Of a DNA stretch of 64,000 nucleotides, positions 7,367 through 15,334 are shown piece after piece. The stretch lies in NCBI RefSeq assembly GCF_003268775.1, contig NZ_QLSU01000006.1, positions 124,001-188,000 on the forward strand, given 5' to 3'. Position 1 is the first letter of the stretch. The number at the start of each line of letters is the position of its first letter. The DNA comes from Paraburkholderia unamae (GTDB lineage: Bacteria > Pseudomonadota > Gammaproteobacteria > Burkholderiales > Burkholderiaceae). Below the pieces are notes generated by a model. The model was not told the DNA's origin. It worked only from the letters and a program-made list of their open reading frames with translations, and did not search any database. The position numbers and the translations under genes were made by a program.

Positions 7367-9136
7367 GTGGCAAAAATAACCAATGACGCAGTCGACGTCG
7401 TCGTCGTCGGACTGGGCTGGGCCGGCTCGCTCATGAGCATCGAACTGGCGCAGGCGGGCCTGAAGGTGCGCGCGCTGGAACGCGGCGAGGACCGCAGCAA
7501 TGCCGACTTCGCGTATCCGAAGCCGGCCGACCAGTACGCCTACGGCGTGCGCAACAAGATCATGGTGACGCCGCGCGACGGCGCGCTCACCGTGCGCCAT
7601 TCGGCGCAGGACACCGCGCTGCCCACGCGCAAGTGGGGTGCTTTCGTGCCGGGCACCGGTGTGGGCGGTTCGGGCCTGCACTGGACCGGCGTGCTGATGC
7701 GCCCGACGCCGACCGACATCAAGCTCAAGAGCTACGCCGATCGCGCCTACAAGCCGGGCCAGCTCGAAGCGGGCATGCAGGTGCAGGATTTCCCGTTCAC
7801 ATGGGACGAGATCGAGCCGTACTACGATTTTTTCGACAAGGTTTGCGGCCTCTCGGGCAAGACCGGCAATCTGCGCGGCAAGATCGTCGAGGGCGGAGAT
7901 CCGTTCGAAGGTCCGCGTTCGAATCCCGTTCCGCTGCCGCCGCTCGAAGACACGCTGAACAATACGATGTTCGCCGACGCGGCGCGCAAGCTCGGCTATC
8001 ACCCGTTCCCGAATCCGTCCGCGAACGTCTCGCGCGCGTGGACCAATCCGTACGGCAACCAGATCGCGCCGTGCAATTACTGCGGCTATTGCAGCAAGTA
8101 TCCGTGCCTGAACTTCTCGAAGGCCTCGCCGCAGACGGCCGTGCTCGACGCGCTCAAGCGCATGGAGAACTTCTCGTACCGCGTGAACGCGAACGTGCTG
8201 CGCGTGGACATGCACGCCGACGGCAAGACCGCGAAAGGCGTGACCTACGCCGACGCGCACGGCAACGAAGTGTTCCAGCCCGCGAAGATCGTCGTGCTGG
8301 CGGGCTTCCAGTTCGTCAACGTGCGCCTGATGCTGCTCTCGGGCATCGGCAAGCCGTATGATCCGGTGAGCGGCAAGGGCGTCGTGGGCCGTAATTACGC
8401 ATTCCTGAGCAATGGCGGCGCGACGCTCTTTTTCAAGGACAAGCACTTCAATCCGTTCGCCACGGCGGGCGCGACCGGCCAGTTGTTCAACGACATCTCG
8501 CCGGGCAACTACGATGGCCCGTCGCTCGGCTTCATCGGCGGCGCGAAGATCCAGAGCGCGCAGTCGACCGGCGCGCCGATCGGCACCGCGTTGCCGCACG
8601 GCACGCCCGCGTGGGGCCGGGGGTGGAAGGAGGGCATGCAGGACTGGTACGGCCACTCGATGAAGATCAGCATCACGACGAGCTGCATGTCGTATCGCGA
8701 TCATTATGTCGATCTCGATCCGACTTACAAGGACCCGTGGGGCCAGCCGCTATTGCGCATCACCTTCGACTGGAAGCAGAACGAGCTGAAGCTTCAGCAG
8801 CATCTGCGCAAGATCGTGCTCGATGTCACGAAGGAACTGAATCCGGACAGCTTCAGCGAAAGCTTCCTCGCGATGGACTCGCACTGGGACATCACCAAAT
8901 ACGTGTCGACGCACAACGTCGGCGGCGCGGTGATGGGCGATTCGCCGCAAACGAGCGCGCTGAACCGCTATCTGCAAAGCTGGGACGTGCACAACGTGTT
9001 CGTGCCGGGCGGCAATGCGTTTCCGCAGAACTTCCAGGCCAATCCGACCGCGACCATTGGCGCGATCACGCTGTTCGCCGCTCGCGCGATCAAGGAACAG
9101 TACCTCAAGAACCCCGGTCCTCTCGTGCAGGCATGA
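7367..9136 (+). CDS. GMC-family FAD dehydrogenase subunit (gluconate/2-ketogluconate dehydrogenase type)
   Basis: 589 aa from GTG 7367, preceded by GAGG at 6-base spacing. The FAD-binding dinucleotide fold is at the N-terminus (VVVVGLGWAGSLMSIELAQ, then LERG). The GMC C-terminal signature includes HNVGGAVMG and GGNAFPQNFQANPTATIGA. There is no signal peptide; export is expected to ride on the Tat gamma subunit. A cysteine cluster, CNYCGYCSKYPC at ~residues 237-248, matches the region that binds a 3Fe-4S cluster in related FAD-dependent glucose and fructose dehydrogenases. It oxidises a sugar or sugar acid in the periplasm and passes electrons to the cytochrome encoded next. Stop and next start overlap (ATGA). 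Confidence 0.9.
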   Translation: MAKITNDAVDVVVVGLGWAGSLMSIELAQAGLKVRALERGEDRSNADFAYPKPADQYAYGVRNKIMVTPRDGALTVRHSAQDTALPTRKWGAFVPGTGVGGSGLHWTGVLMRPTPTDIKLKSYADRAYKPGQLEAGMQVQDFPFTWDEIEPYYDFFDKVCGLSGKTGNLRGKIVEGGDPFEGPRSNPVPLPPLEDTLNNTMFADAARKLGYHPFPNPSANVSRAWTNPYGNQIAPCNYCGYCSKYPCLNFSKASPQTAVLDALKRMENFSYRVNANVLRVDMHADGKTAKGVTYADAHGNEVFQPAKIVVLAGFQFVNVRLMLLSGIGKPYDPVSGKGVVGRNYAFLSNGGATLFFKDKHFNPFATAGATGQLFNDISPGNYDGPSLGFIGGAKIQSAQSTGAPIGTALPHGTPAWGRGWKEGMQDWYGHSMKISITTSCMSYRDHYVDLDPTYKDPWGQPLLRITFDWKQNELKLQQHLRKIVLDVTKELNPDSFSESFLAMDSHWDITKYVSTHNVGGAVMGDSPQTSALNRYLQSWDVHNVFVPGGNAFPQNFQANPTATIGAITLFAARAIKEQYLKNPGPLVQA

Positions 9137-10458
9137 TCGTCATGAATTTCCTCAAGACTCTCACGTCCGCGGCGCTCATGACGACCGCGGCGCTCGGCGC
9201 TTCGCTGGCCGCCGCGGCCCCACAGGCGCAGACCGGGGCCGCCGCGCTGAACCCGCAGGCCGCGCTCATCAAGCAGGGCGAATATCTGGCGCGCGCGGGC
9301 GACTGCATGGCCTGTCACAGCGCGGCGGGGCGCAAACCGTATACGGGCGGACTGCCGATCGTGAGCGGTATCGGCACGATTTACTCGACCAATATCACGC
9401 CGGGTAAGCACGGGGGCATTGGCAACTACACGGAGCCGCAGTTCGCCGCCGCCGTGCGCACGGGTATCCGGGCCGACGGCTCGCATCTGTATCCGGCCAT
9501 GCCTTACCCCTCGTACGCGAAGATTTCGGACGCCGATATCCACGCGCTCTACACGTACTTCATGCAGGGCGTCGCGCCGAGCGACGATCCCGCGCCCGCG
9601 ACGGACCTGAGCTTCCCGTTCAACCAGCGTTGGGGCATGGCGCTGTGGAACTGGGCGTTCACCTCGGACCAGCCGTTCAAGGGCCCGGACGGCGCGAGCG
9701 AGCAGGTGCGCCGCGGCGCTTACCTGGTGGAAAGTCTCGGCCATTGCGGCAGTTGCCACACGCCGCGCGGCTTCGCGATGAACGAGAAGGCGCTCGACAG
9801 CAGCCATGCGCTGTTCCTGGCGGGCGGCAAGCTCAACGGCTGGAACGTGCCCGCGCTGCGCGGCATGTCGCACTGGAGCGAGCAGGACATCGTCGATTAC
9901 CTGCAAACCGGCCGCAACAGCAAGGCCGCGGTTGCAGGCGAAATGACGTCGGTGGTCTATAACAGCACGTCGCATTTGAGCGATGCCGATCTCAACGCGA
10001 TTGCCGCGTATCTGAAGACGTTGTCGCCGGCGGGCGCGCAAGCCGGCGATGCCGCGGCGACGCCGGGCCATGCGCCAGGCGACGCGGGCACGACGGCGGC
10101 CAGGCTGACGGCGGCGCGCAATCTCACGCTCGGCGAGCGGCTGTATCTCGACAATTGCAGCGCGTGTCACTTCGTGAACGGGAAGGGCGCGCCGCGCGTG
10201 TTCCCGCATCTCGACGGTGCGACCGTCGTGAACGCATCGGACCCGGCCGGGCTCGTCAGCGTGATTCTCAACGGCGCGCAAACGCCGTCGACCGCGAAGG
10301 CGCCATCGGTCCTGCCGATGCCGGGCTTCGCAAGCCGTTTGAGCGACGATGACGTGGCCGCGCTGGCGACCTTCGTGCGCAGTGGATGGTCGAATCACGC
10401 GGGCGCGGTCGACGCCAGCCAGGTCGCGAAAGTAAGAGGCGCGACGCGCCACGAGTGA
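9133..10458 (+). CDS. Triheme cytochrome c subunit of membrane-bound sugar-acid dehydrogenase
   Basis: 441 aa from ATG 9133 (a second ATG lies at 9142). A signal peptide is followed by three c-type heme sites: CMACH, CGSCH and CSACH, spaced about 150 residues apart as in the gluconate 2-dehydrogenase and alcohol dehydrogenase cytochrome subunits. Each is followed by a distal methionine-containing segment (for example VLPMPGFASRLSDDDVAALATFV). It accepts electrons from the flavoprotein and reduces the quinone pool. Third gene of the operon. Confidence 0.92.
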   Translation: MIVMNFLKTLTSAALMTTAALGASLAAAAPQAQTGAAALNPQAALIKQGEYLARAGDCMACHSAAGRKPYTGGLPIVSGIGTIYSTNITPGKHGGIGNYTEPQFAAAVRTGIRADGSHLYPAMPYPSYAKISDADIHALYTYFMQGVAPSDDPAPATDLSFPFNQRWGMALWNWAFTSDQPFKGPDGASEQVRRGAYLVESLGHCGSCHTPRGFAMNEKALDSSHALFLAGGKLNGWNVPALRGMSHWSEQDIVDYLQTGRNSKAAVAGEMTSVVYNSTSHLSDADLNAIAAYLKTLSPAGAQAGDAAATPGHAPGDAGTTAARLTAARNLTLGERLYLDNCSACHFVNGKGAPRVFPHLDGATVVNASDPAGLVSVILNGAQTPSTAKAPSVLPMPGFASRLSDDDVAALATFVRSGWSNHAGAVDASQVAKVRGATRHE

Positions 10459-10680
10459 TGCGCCAACGCGCCGCAATGCACGGCGTCGCGTTGCGCGAAG
10501 CCGTGCTCCAGGCGGCGGCGCTGCTGAACGAGGCGCACAATTCCTGTTGCTTGCGGGCCTGATGGCGAGCCGACACGATAGCGCACGGACAATCGGCGTG
10601 TTATCGCAGCGAGATGTCCGTGCTACGGCGAGACCGGGCTAGTAAGGATTTGCCCGTAAAATGCGTGTTCATTGAAAATC

Positions 10681-10944
10681 ATGGAGCGCAGGTTGGCTAG
10701 ACCCAGGAAGGCAGAGAAATTGAAGGTGGTGGGAGTGCGCATCGATCCGGGCATCGAACGCAGGCTGCGGCTGCTGGCCGAAGCGACCGGCCGCAAACCG
10801 TCGTTCTTCTTGCAGCAGTTGATCGAAGGGGGGATCGGCAAACTGGAAGAGGTCTGGCTGCCCCCGGACCTGCTGGAGCAGGTGCGAGCCGGTGCGCTCC
10901 CCGATTCCGGCGTGTCCCGTGTCGAGCCGGATTTGTTCGATTGA
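10681..10944 (+). CDS. Small ribbon-helix-helix (CopG/RelB-like) DNA-binding protein
   Basis: 87 aa from ATG 10681 (the frame also has an ATG at 10672). Residues ~15-50 form a ribbon-helix-helix pattern: a basic beta strand (LKVVGVRIDPGIERRLRLLAEATGR) then SFFLQQLIEGG. Such proteins serve as antitoxins or small repressors. No toxin-like ORF follows on the same strand, so it is an orphan here. The DNA target is unknown. Confidence 0.7.
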   Translation: MERRLARPRKAEKLKVVGVRIDPGIERRLRLLAEATGRKPSFFLQQLIEGGIGKLEEVWLPPDLLEQVRAGALPDSGVSRVEPDLFD

Positions 10945-11080
10945 TGCGATTCGCGCTGCGGGGGCGGGTGTGCTCGAACGCGCTGAGGCGCCACACCACC
11001 TGACCGGCGCGGAGCCGTTCCCCAAAAGTCCGGCAGGATGCCGTGTTCCTGCCGATCTATCAATCAGTATTACGAAATGT

Positions 11081-11623
11081 TTAGCCAGTCGACTTCACGA
11101 GTACGGGCGCTTTGGCAAGGCGCTGGTAGATATTGCGTTGCCGCACGATAGGCCACCACTCGTAGAGGAAGATTTCCATCGGCCGCCAGTTGGCGACCCA
11201 GCCGAAGATCATCAGCCCTTCGGCAACGAGCTTCGGAAACCGATAGCCGGGGAAATTTTCGACCCACGCGGCGCCGAGCAGACACACGCCGAGCACGGTC
11301 AGGCCGATTGCGAGCGAGCGACGTCCATCGCGAAAGAGCTTGCGCAAGGCGTGCTCCGCCGCGTCGGAGCGTTCCCGGAAATGGTTGGCGATCGCTTCGC
11401 CGAGCACGGCGGCGGCTTGCGATTCGGCCTCCTGCGCGGGCAAGTGGACAACGATCCGAAGGGGGCGTCGAGCGGACACGCTTTCGGCGTTGTCAACGAT
11501 ATAGGTCTCCGCCGCCCCGGCAAGGCCTCTTTCCCTGAAAGGGTAGGGGTCGTGGTTGTCGAACAGTTGTACGACTCGATCGAGGCGTATTTCGACGGAT
11601 TCGGCATCGGGAGTGGTCGACAT
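11081..11623 (-). CDS. Hypothetical membrane protein with two predicted transmembrane segments
   Basis: 180 aa. The N-terminal half looks soluble and charged (VEIRLDRVVQLFDNHDPYPF, then RPLRIVVHLPAQEAES). Hydrophobic stretches lie at ~residues 103-120 (SLAIGLTVLGVCLLGAAW) and ~131-146 (LVAEGLMIFGWVAN), followed by a cytosolic tail with WWPIVRQRNIYQRLA. I cannot assign a family or function. It stands alone, converging on the RHH gene and diverging from the RpiR regulator. Confidence 0.7.
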   Translation of the reverse strand: MSTTPDAESVEIRLDRVVQLFDNHDPYPFRERGLAGAAETYIVDNAESVSARRPLRIVVHLPAQEAESQAAAVLGEAIANHFRERSDAAEHALRKLFRDGRRSLAIGLTVLGVCLLGAAWVENFPGYRFPKLVAEGLMIFGWVANWRPMEIFLYEWWPIVRQRNIYQRLAKAPVLVKSTG

Positions 11624-11914
11624 CGCAGGGAATACCTCAAGAGTGCGTCAGAACAACCGATTGCCCACCGTCGCCGGCCTCCGGGAACCTGGGCGCCTTT
11701 GGCGGCTACGACGAGGTGTCGCTTCGCCCCGAATTTGCCCCGAGTTTGCCACGGTCCGGCGCGTGAGGGCACTTCCCTGCCTCCCCTGGCTCCCATTCCG
11801 GCAAAGCTATAATCCGTCGGAGTTCGTGGGTCCGTGTCAGGCAATCGCCCACGAACACCTCATGCCGCCAAACCGGCTCATCCCACCCTCCGCGACGCCA
11901 TCAACCTAACGACC

Positions 11915-12757
11915 ATGCAAGCTACCCCGCGCTCCTTCGTCGGGCGGATCCGATCGCAGATGAACGACCTTCCTGCGACCGAACGCCGGCTCGCGGAATT
12001 CGTTCTGGATTTCCCCGGCGATCTCGCCAGCTACACAGGCGCGGAGCTGGCCGATCTCGCGGGCGTGTCGAGGGCGACCGTCAGTCGCTTCGTTCGCCGG
12101 CTGGGCTATCCGAACTACGAAGAAGCCCGGCGTCATGTCCGCGACGAAAAGCAGGAGGGCGCGGCGCTGCTCCTGTCGGCCGCCACGACCAAAGCGAGCA
12201 AAAACGCGCTTGAGGCGCATGCGAGTCAGGGTGCGGCAAATTTGACGGGGACGTTCGGACGGCTTTCGAACGCGCAAATCGATGCGATCGCCAAGGCGAT
12301 CGTCGATGCCCGGCAGGTGCTCGTGTTCGGTTTTCGAAGCAGCCAGCCCTTTGCGAGTTATTTTCGCTGGCAGATTCTCCAGGTGGTGGAGCGCGTCATT
12401 GCGTTGCCCGGTCCGGGGGAGACGATCGGCGAACATCTCGCGAGCATCGAGGCTCGCGACGTCGTGATCGTTTTTGGCTTGCGCCGCCGCGTGCCGCAGA
12501 CCGATGCCATTCTCGACTACGCCGCGTCGGCCAACGCGAAGTCGCTGTACATCGCGGATCAACTGGCACCGGAGCACGCAGGCGTTACATGGTCGATCAA
12601 CTGCGATACGGCCGCGCCCGGTCCGCTCGACAATCACGTGGCCGTGCTCGGCCTGTGTGGCTTGCTGGCGACCAAAGTGCTTGAGCACGCAGGCGATCGC
12701 GGTCGCAAGCGTTTGAGCGCGATCGAGTCGGCGCACGATCACATGGACGAGCTTTGA
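11915..12757 (+). CDS. RpiR-family transcriptional regulator (HTH + SIS domain)
   Basis: 280 aa from ATG 11915; the open frame reaches back to 11834, but the family N-terminus (RIRSQMNDLPATERRLAEFVL) fits this start. The HTH_6 domain includes ELADLAGVSRATVSRFVRRLGYPNYEE. A SIS sugar-phosphate-type sensor domain follows (~residues 125-250, VLVFGFRSSQPFASYF, DVVIVFGLRRRVPQTD). Located directly upstream of an MFS transporter and a racemase-like gene, which it probably controls. Confidence 0.92.
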   Translation: MQATPRSFVGRIRSQMNDLPATERRLAEFVLDFPGDLASYTGAELADLAGVSRATVSRFVRRLGYPNYEEARRHVRDEKQEGAALLLSAATTKASKNALEAHASQGAANLTGTFGRLSNAQIDAIAKAIVDARQVLVFGFRSSQPFASYFRWQILQVVERVIALPGPGETIGEHLASIEARDVVIVFGLRRRVPQTDAILDYAASANAKSLYIADQLAPEHAGVTWSINCDTAAPGPLDNHVAVLGLCGLLATKVLEHAGDRGRKRLSAIESAHDHMDEL

Positions 12758-12770
12758 CGCCTGAGCCGCA

Positions 12771-12786
12771 TGAAATTTCGATTTCA
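12771..12786. promoter_or_regulatory. Palindrome TGAAAT-TTCG-ATTTCA, candidate RpiR operator
   Basis: Six-base perfect arms around a 4-base spacer, 14 bases after the RpiR stop. The TGAAATT...TTTCA form resembles operators reported for RpiR-type regulators. A related palindrome lies about 210 bases downstream. Confidence 0.45.
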
Positions 12787-12979
12787 CCTGTTGTTATTTT
12801 GAGAATTTTGGATTGCACTGACATGAGGCGCGATCTCAAGGGTTGCGCCTCGAACTAGTGAGAAACGCAATTTTCATCGTGGTTTTCGCACGGTAAATGT
12901 GCGGCTCGAATCGAGTGGACGTCAGAGTTGGTGCACGGAAAAACGTTGCACGCACAAGGGGTTACACGGCGCGCGATAT

Positions 12980-12993
12980 GAAATTTAAATTTC
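12980..12993. promoter_or_regulatory. Perfect 14-bp palindrome GAAATTTAAATTTC, candidate RpiR operator
   Basis: Perfectly self-complementary and related to the 12771-12786 site. Located 84 bases before the MFS start codon, a position suited to repression of the MFS-racemase operon by the adjacent RpiR protein. Confidence 0.5.
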
Positions 12994-13076
12994 TTGTTTT
13001 TTAAAAAATGAAATCTTAGGATCGCCTCACAGACGGAGCGACGGGTGCTCCCGTCACTAACCCTACAGAGGCGATC

Positions 13077-14510
13077 ATGACCGGAATTTCGAGTACAAGC
13101 GCTGCCGATTCCGCAAACGCTACGCAGCTCGACCGCGCACTCAACGACATAGGCGTCACCTCCGCACACAAGACCATCATCTTTCTGATCCTGATCGGAT
13201 GCTTGTTCGACAGCTTCGAACAGAACTCGATCGGACTAATCGCGCCCATGCTTCGCGAGCATTGGGGGCTGAGCGCGACCGATATCGGCATGCTGAATAC
13301 GGTGACGTTTGCCTCAGCGGCGATCGGCCGGCTGGTATCGGGCTACATCGCCGATCGCTTTGGCCGCCGCATGATGCTCACCGCCGATTTGCTGCTGTTC
13401 ACGCTGGGCGCCGTCATTTGCGCGCTGGCGCCCAGTTTCCTTGTGCTGTGCGCCGGGCGGGCGATTGTCGGCTTCGGGCTGGGCGGGGAAGTCGCCGTCG
13501 CCGTGACCATGCTCGCCGAGTTCTGCTCACAGAAGTTTCGTGGCACGGCGGTCGGCCTTGTGAATGTCGGCGCGGGCGGCCTCGGCAACTTTCTTGCGCC
13601 CGCGTTCGGCCTCGCGGTTTTCGCCGTCTTTCCCGGTCCGGATGGCTGGCGCTGGCTGTTCGCCTGCCTCGTGGTGCCTGCCATCCTGGGCGCATTTTAT
13701 CGGCACATCATTCCGGAGACGCCGCGTTTCCTGCTGGCAAAGGGCCGCGCGCACGACACGAACGTGGTCCTCAGCAAGCTCGCCGCGGGCAAGCTGACGG
13801 ACAAGCACATTGCGGTGACGCGTTATATCACCGAGGACATGGAGAAGGCGCCGGCTCGCGACAAGGTCAACGTACTCGAGATCTTTCGCGGACGTCTCGC
13901 ACGTCGCACGCTCTCGGTCGGCGTTGCAATCTGGATGACATATGGCGCGCAGATTTCGGTGCTCACGCTGATGCCCACGATTCTCGTCGCGCAGGGGTAC
14001 ACCATCACGAAGAGTCTCGTGTTCACGCTCATCATGCAGGGCGGCAGCCTTTGCGGCGCGACGGCGGCATCGCTGCTCGGCTATCACTTCCCGCGCAAGC
14101 GCGTGCTCACCATCGGCGCGGTGCTGGCTTGTCTCGCGGCGCTCGGCTTCGGCTTCCTCGCCCACAATGTCTTGATGATTCTTGCCTGCGGCGCCATCTT
14201 CCAGTTCTTCGTGCTGCTGCTCAACACGACGATCTGGATCTATGCGCCGGAGCTTTTTCCGACGCGTGTCCGCGCGTTCGGCACATCGTTCATACTCGCG
14301 CTCGGCACCACCGCCGGCGCACTGATGCCGCTCGTGACGGGCCGTTTGTTCGATCTTCACGGTGTGAGTGGCGTGTTCGGTCTCATCGCACTGATGTACG
14401 CCATCTTCACCTTCAGCATTCAGCTTGCCCCGGAAACCTATGGCCGCAAGCTCGACGACGCCGCCGATCCGGCCGCCATGCCGAATGGCGCGGCGCCTGC
14501 GAACGGTTGA
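13077..14510 (+). CDS. MFS transporter (sugar/aromatic-acid:H+ symporter type)
   Basis: 477 aa with the 12-helix MFS pattern. The loop 2-3 signature is GYIADRFGRRMML (~residues 86-98) and a PET.R..L..KGR-type motif (IPETPRFLLAKGR) follows helix 6, as in sugar porters. The N-terminal ~35 residues are cytosolic. It sits between the RpiR regulator and the racemase-like gene (21-base gap), so it likely imports the substrate of that protein. Substrate unknown. Confidence 0.9.
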   Translation: MTGISSTSAADSANATQLDRALNDIGVTSAHKTIIFLILIGCLFDSFEQNSIGLIAPMLREHWGLSATDIGMLNTVTFASAAIGRLVSGYIADRFGRRMMLTADLLLFTLGAVICALAPSFLVLCAGRAIVGFGLGGEVAVAVTMLAEFCSQKFRGTAVGLVNVGAGGLGNFLAPAFGLAVFAVFPGPDGWRWLFACLVVPAILGAFYRHIIPETPRFLLAKGRAHDTNVVLSKLAAGKLTDKHIAVTRYITEDMEKAPARDKVNVLEIFRGRLARRTLSVGVAIWMTYGAQISVLTLMPTILVAQGYTITKSLVFTLIMQGGSLCGATAASLLGYHFPRKRVLTIGAVLACLAALGFGFLAHNVLMILACGAIFQFFVLLLNTTIWIYAPELFPTRVRAFGTSFILALGTTAGALMPLVTGRLFDLHGVSGVFGLIALMYAIFTFSIQLAPETYGRKLDDAADPAAMPNGAAPANG

Positions 14511-14531
14511 ACTCTTCAGACATAAAAAATC

Positions 14532-15188
14532 ATGCACGACATCCTGCTCCTGAACCCCAACACCTCCACCGACACGACAGCCATGATGGTGGCCATCGCC
14601 CAGTCGTGCGCACCGCAAGGCTACCGCGTGATCGGCGAAACCGCCGCACGCGGCGTGCCGATGATTCTCGATGCGCAGCGCCTGCGTGAGGCGGGTGACG
14701 AAGTGGTGGCGAGTCTCAAGCGCCGCGACGGGGCATTCGCGGGCGTGGTGGTCAGCGCCTTTGGCGATCCGGGAATCGACAAGGTACGCGCACTCACCGA
14801 CAAGCCGGTTGTCGGCATCTGCGAAGCCTCGATTCTCGAAGCGGCACATGGCGGCAGGCGTTTCGGCATTGCCACGGTCACGCCGGAGCTCGTCGTGCCG
14901 ATCGCGCGGAGCGTGAGCGATCTGGGCGTCAGCGAACGTTACACCGGCATTCGCCTGACCCGAGAGGATCCGCTGGCACTGGCGGCCGATGCGGCGCAAC
15001 TCGAAGCATCGCTCGCGCAGGCGGTCAAGGCGTGCATCGATCTCGACGGGGCCGAAGCCGTTGTGATCGGAGGCGGCCCGTTGGGGCAGGCCGCCATCGG
15101 ATTGGCCACGCGCTTCAGCGTGCCGATCATCGCGCCGATTCCCGCCGCCATGCGCAAACTCATGAAGTTGCTCGACTCCGGCATGTAA
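14532..15188 (+). CDS. Asp/Glu/hydantoin racemase-family protein lacking both catalytic cysteines
   Basis: 218 aa, full length for the hydantoin/allantoin racemase group: N-terminal LLLNPNTSTDTTAMM, central FGDPGID, GICEAS, and C-terminal IGGGPLGQA. In characterised racemases the two proton-transfer cysteines lie in '(A/N)CF.DPG' and 'GCAG'. Here these positions are A76 (VVSAFGDPG) and G181 (VIGGGPLG). Racemisation by the classical two-cysteine mechanism therefore looks impossible; it may be a lyase, isomerase or binding protein using the same fold. It follows the MFS gene and is followed by a strong terminator. Family placement is firm, function open. Confidence 0.88.
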   Translation: MHDILLLNPNTSTDTTAMMVAIAQSCAPQGYRVIGETAARGVPMILDAQRLREAGDEVVASLKRRDGAFAGVVVSAFGDPGIDKVRALTDKPVVGICEASILEAAHGGRRFGIATVTPELVVPIARSVSDLGVSERYTGIRLTREDPLALAADAAQLEASLAQAVKACIDLDGAEAVVIGGGPLGQAAIGLATRFSVPIIAPIPAAMRKLMKLLDSGM

Positions 15189-15193
15189 GTCGG

Positions 15194-15231
15194 GCTAGCT
15201 CGTTCGCACGAGCTAGCTCGTGGCTTTTTCT
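15194..15231 (+). terminator. Rho-independent terminator of the RpiR-MFS-racemase unit
   Basis: Perfect 10-bp stem GCTAGCTCGT / ACGAGCTAGC with a TCGC loop, followed within 8 bases by CTTTTTC. Starts 6 bases after the racemase-like stop. Confidence 0.8.
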
Positions 15232-15334
15232 ATTTAGTTCGGTATACGAAATATTAAAAAGAACGCCCAGGCAGACTCTATATAGAACCCGCCGGGCTTC
15301 GCTCATCCTTCAAATCGAAACTCCATACTTCGCC

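Larger units (their letters stand above)
12758..13076 (+). promoter_or_regulatory. Regulatory intergenic region before MFS-racemase operon
   Basis: Non-coding 319 bases, AT-richer than the flanks, holding two A/T palindromes (12771-12786 and 12980-12993) and a further TGAAAT half site near 13008. No gene is apparent. The leader ends in CTACAGAGGCGATC before the MFS ATG, so GAGG serves as the ribosome-binding site. Confidence 0.5.

Noticed and set aside
8968..10476. 502-codon minus-strand open frame opposite the triheme cytochrome
   Set aside because: Arg/Ala-rich antisense of the cytochrome gene, no domain signature; the plus strand has three CxxCH motifs.
10681..10944. Toxin-antitoxin pair
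   Set aside because: The RHH protein could be an antitoxin, but no toxin-like ORF is adjacent on either side.
13527..14999. 490-codon minus-strand frame opposite the MFS and racemase-like genes
   Set aside because: Low-complexity Arg/His-rich antisense frame spanning two real genes; no ribosome-binding site or domain.
15032..15334. Upstream extension of the porin frame
   Set aside because: Lies across the racemase gene end and a terminator; the signal peptide begins at ATG 15335.
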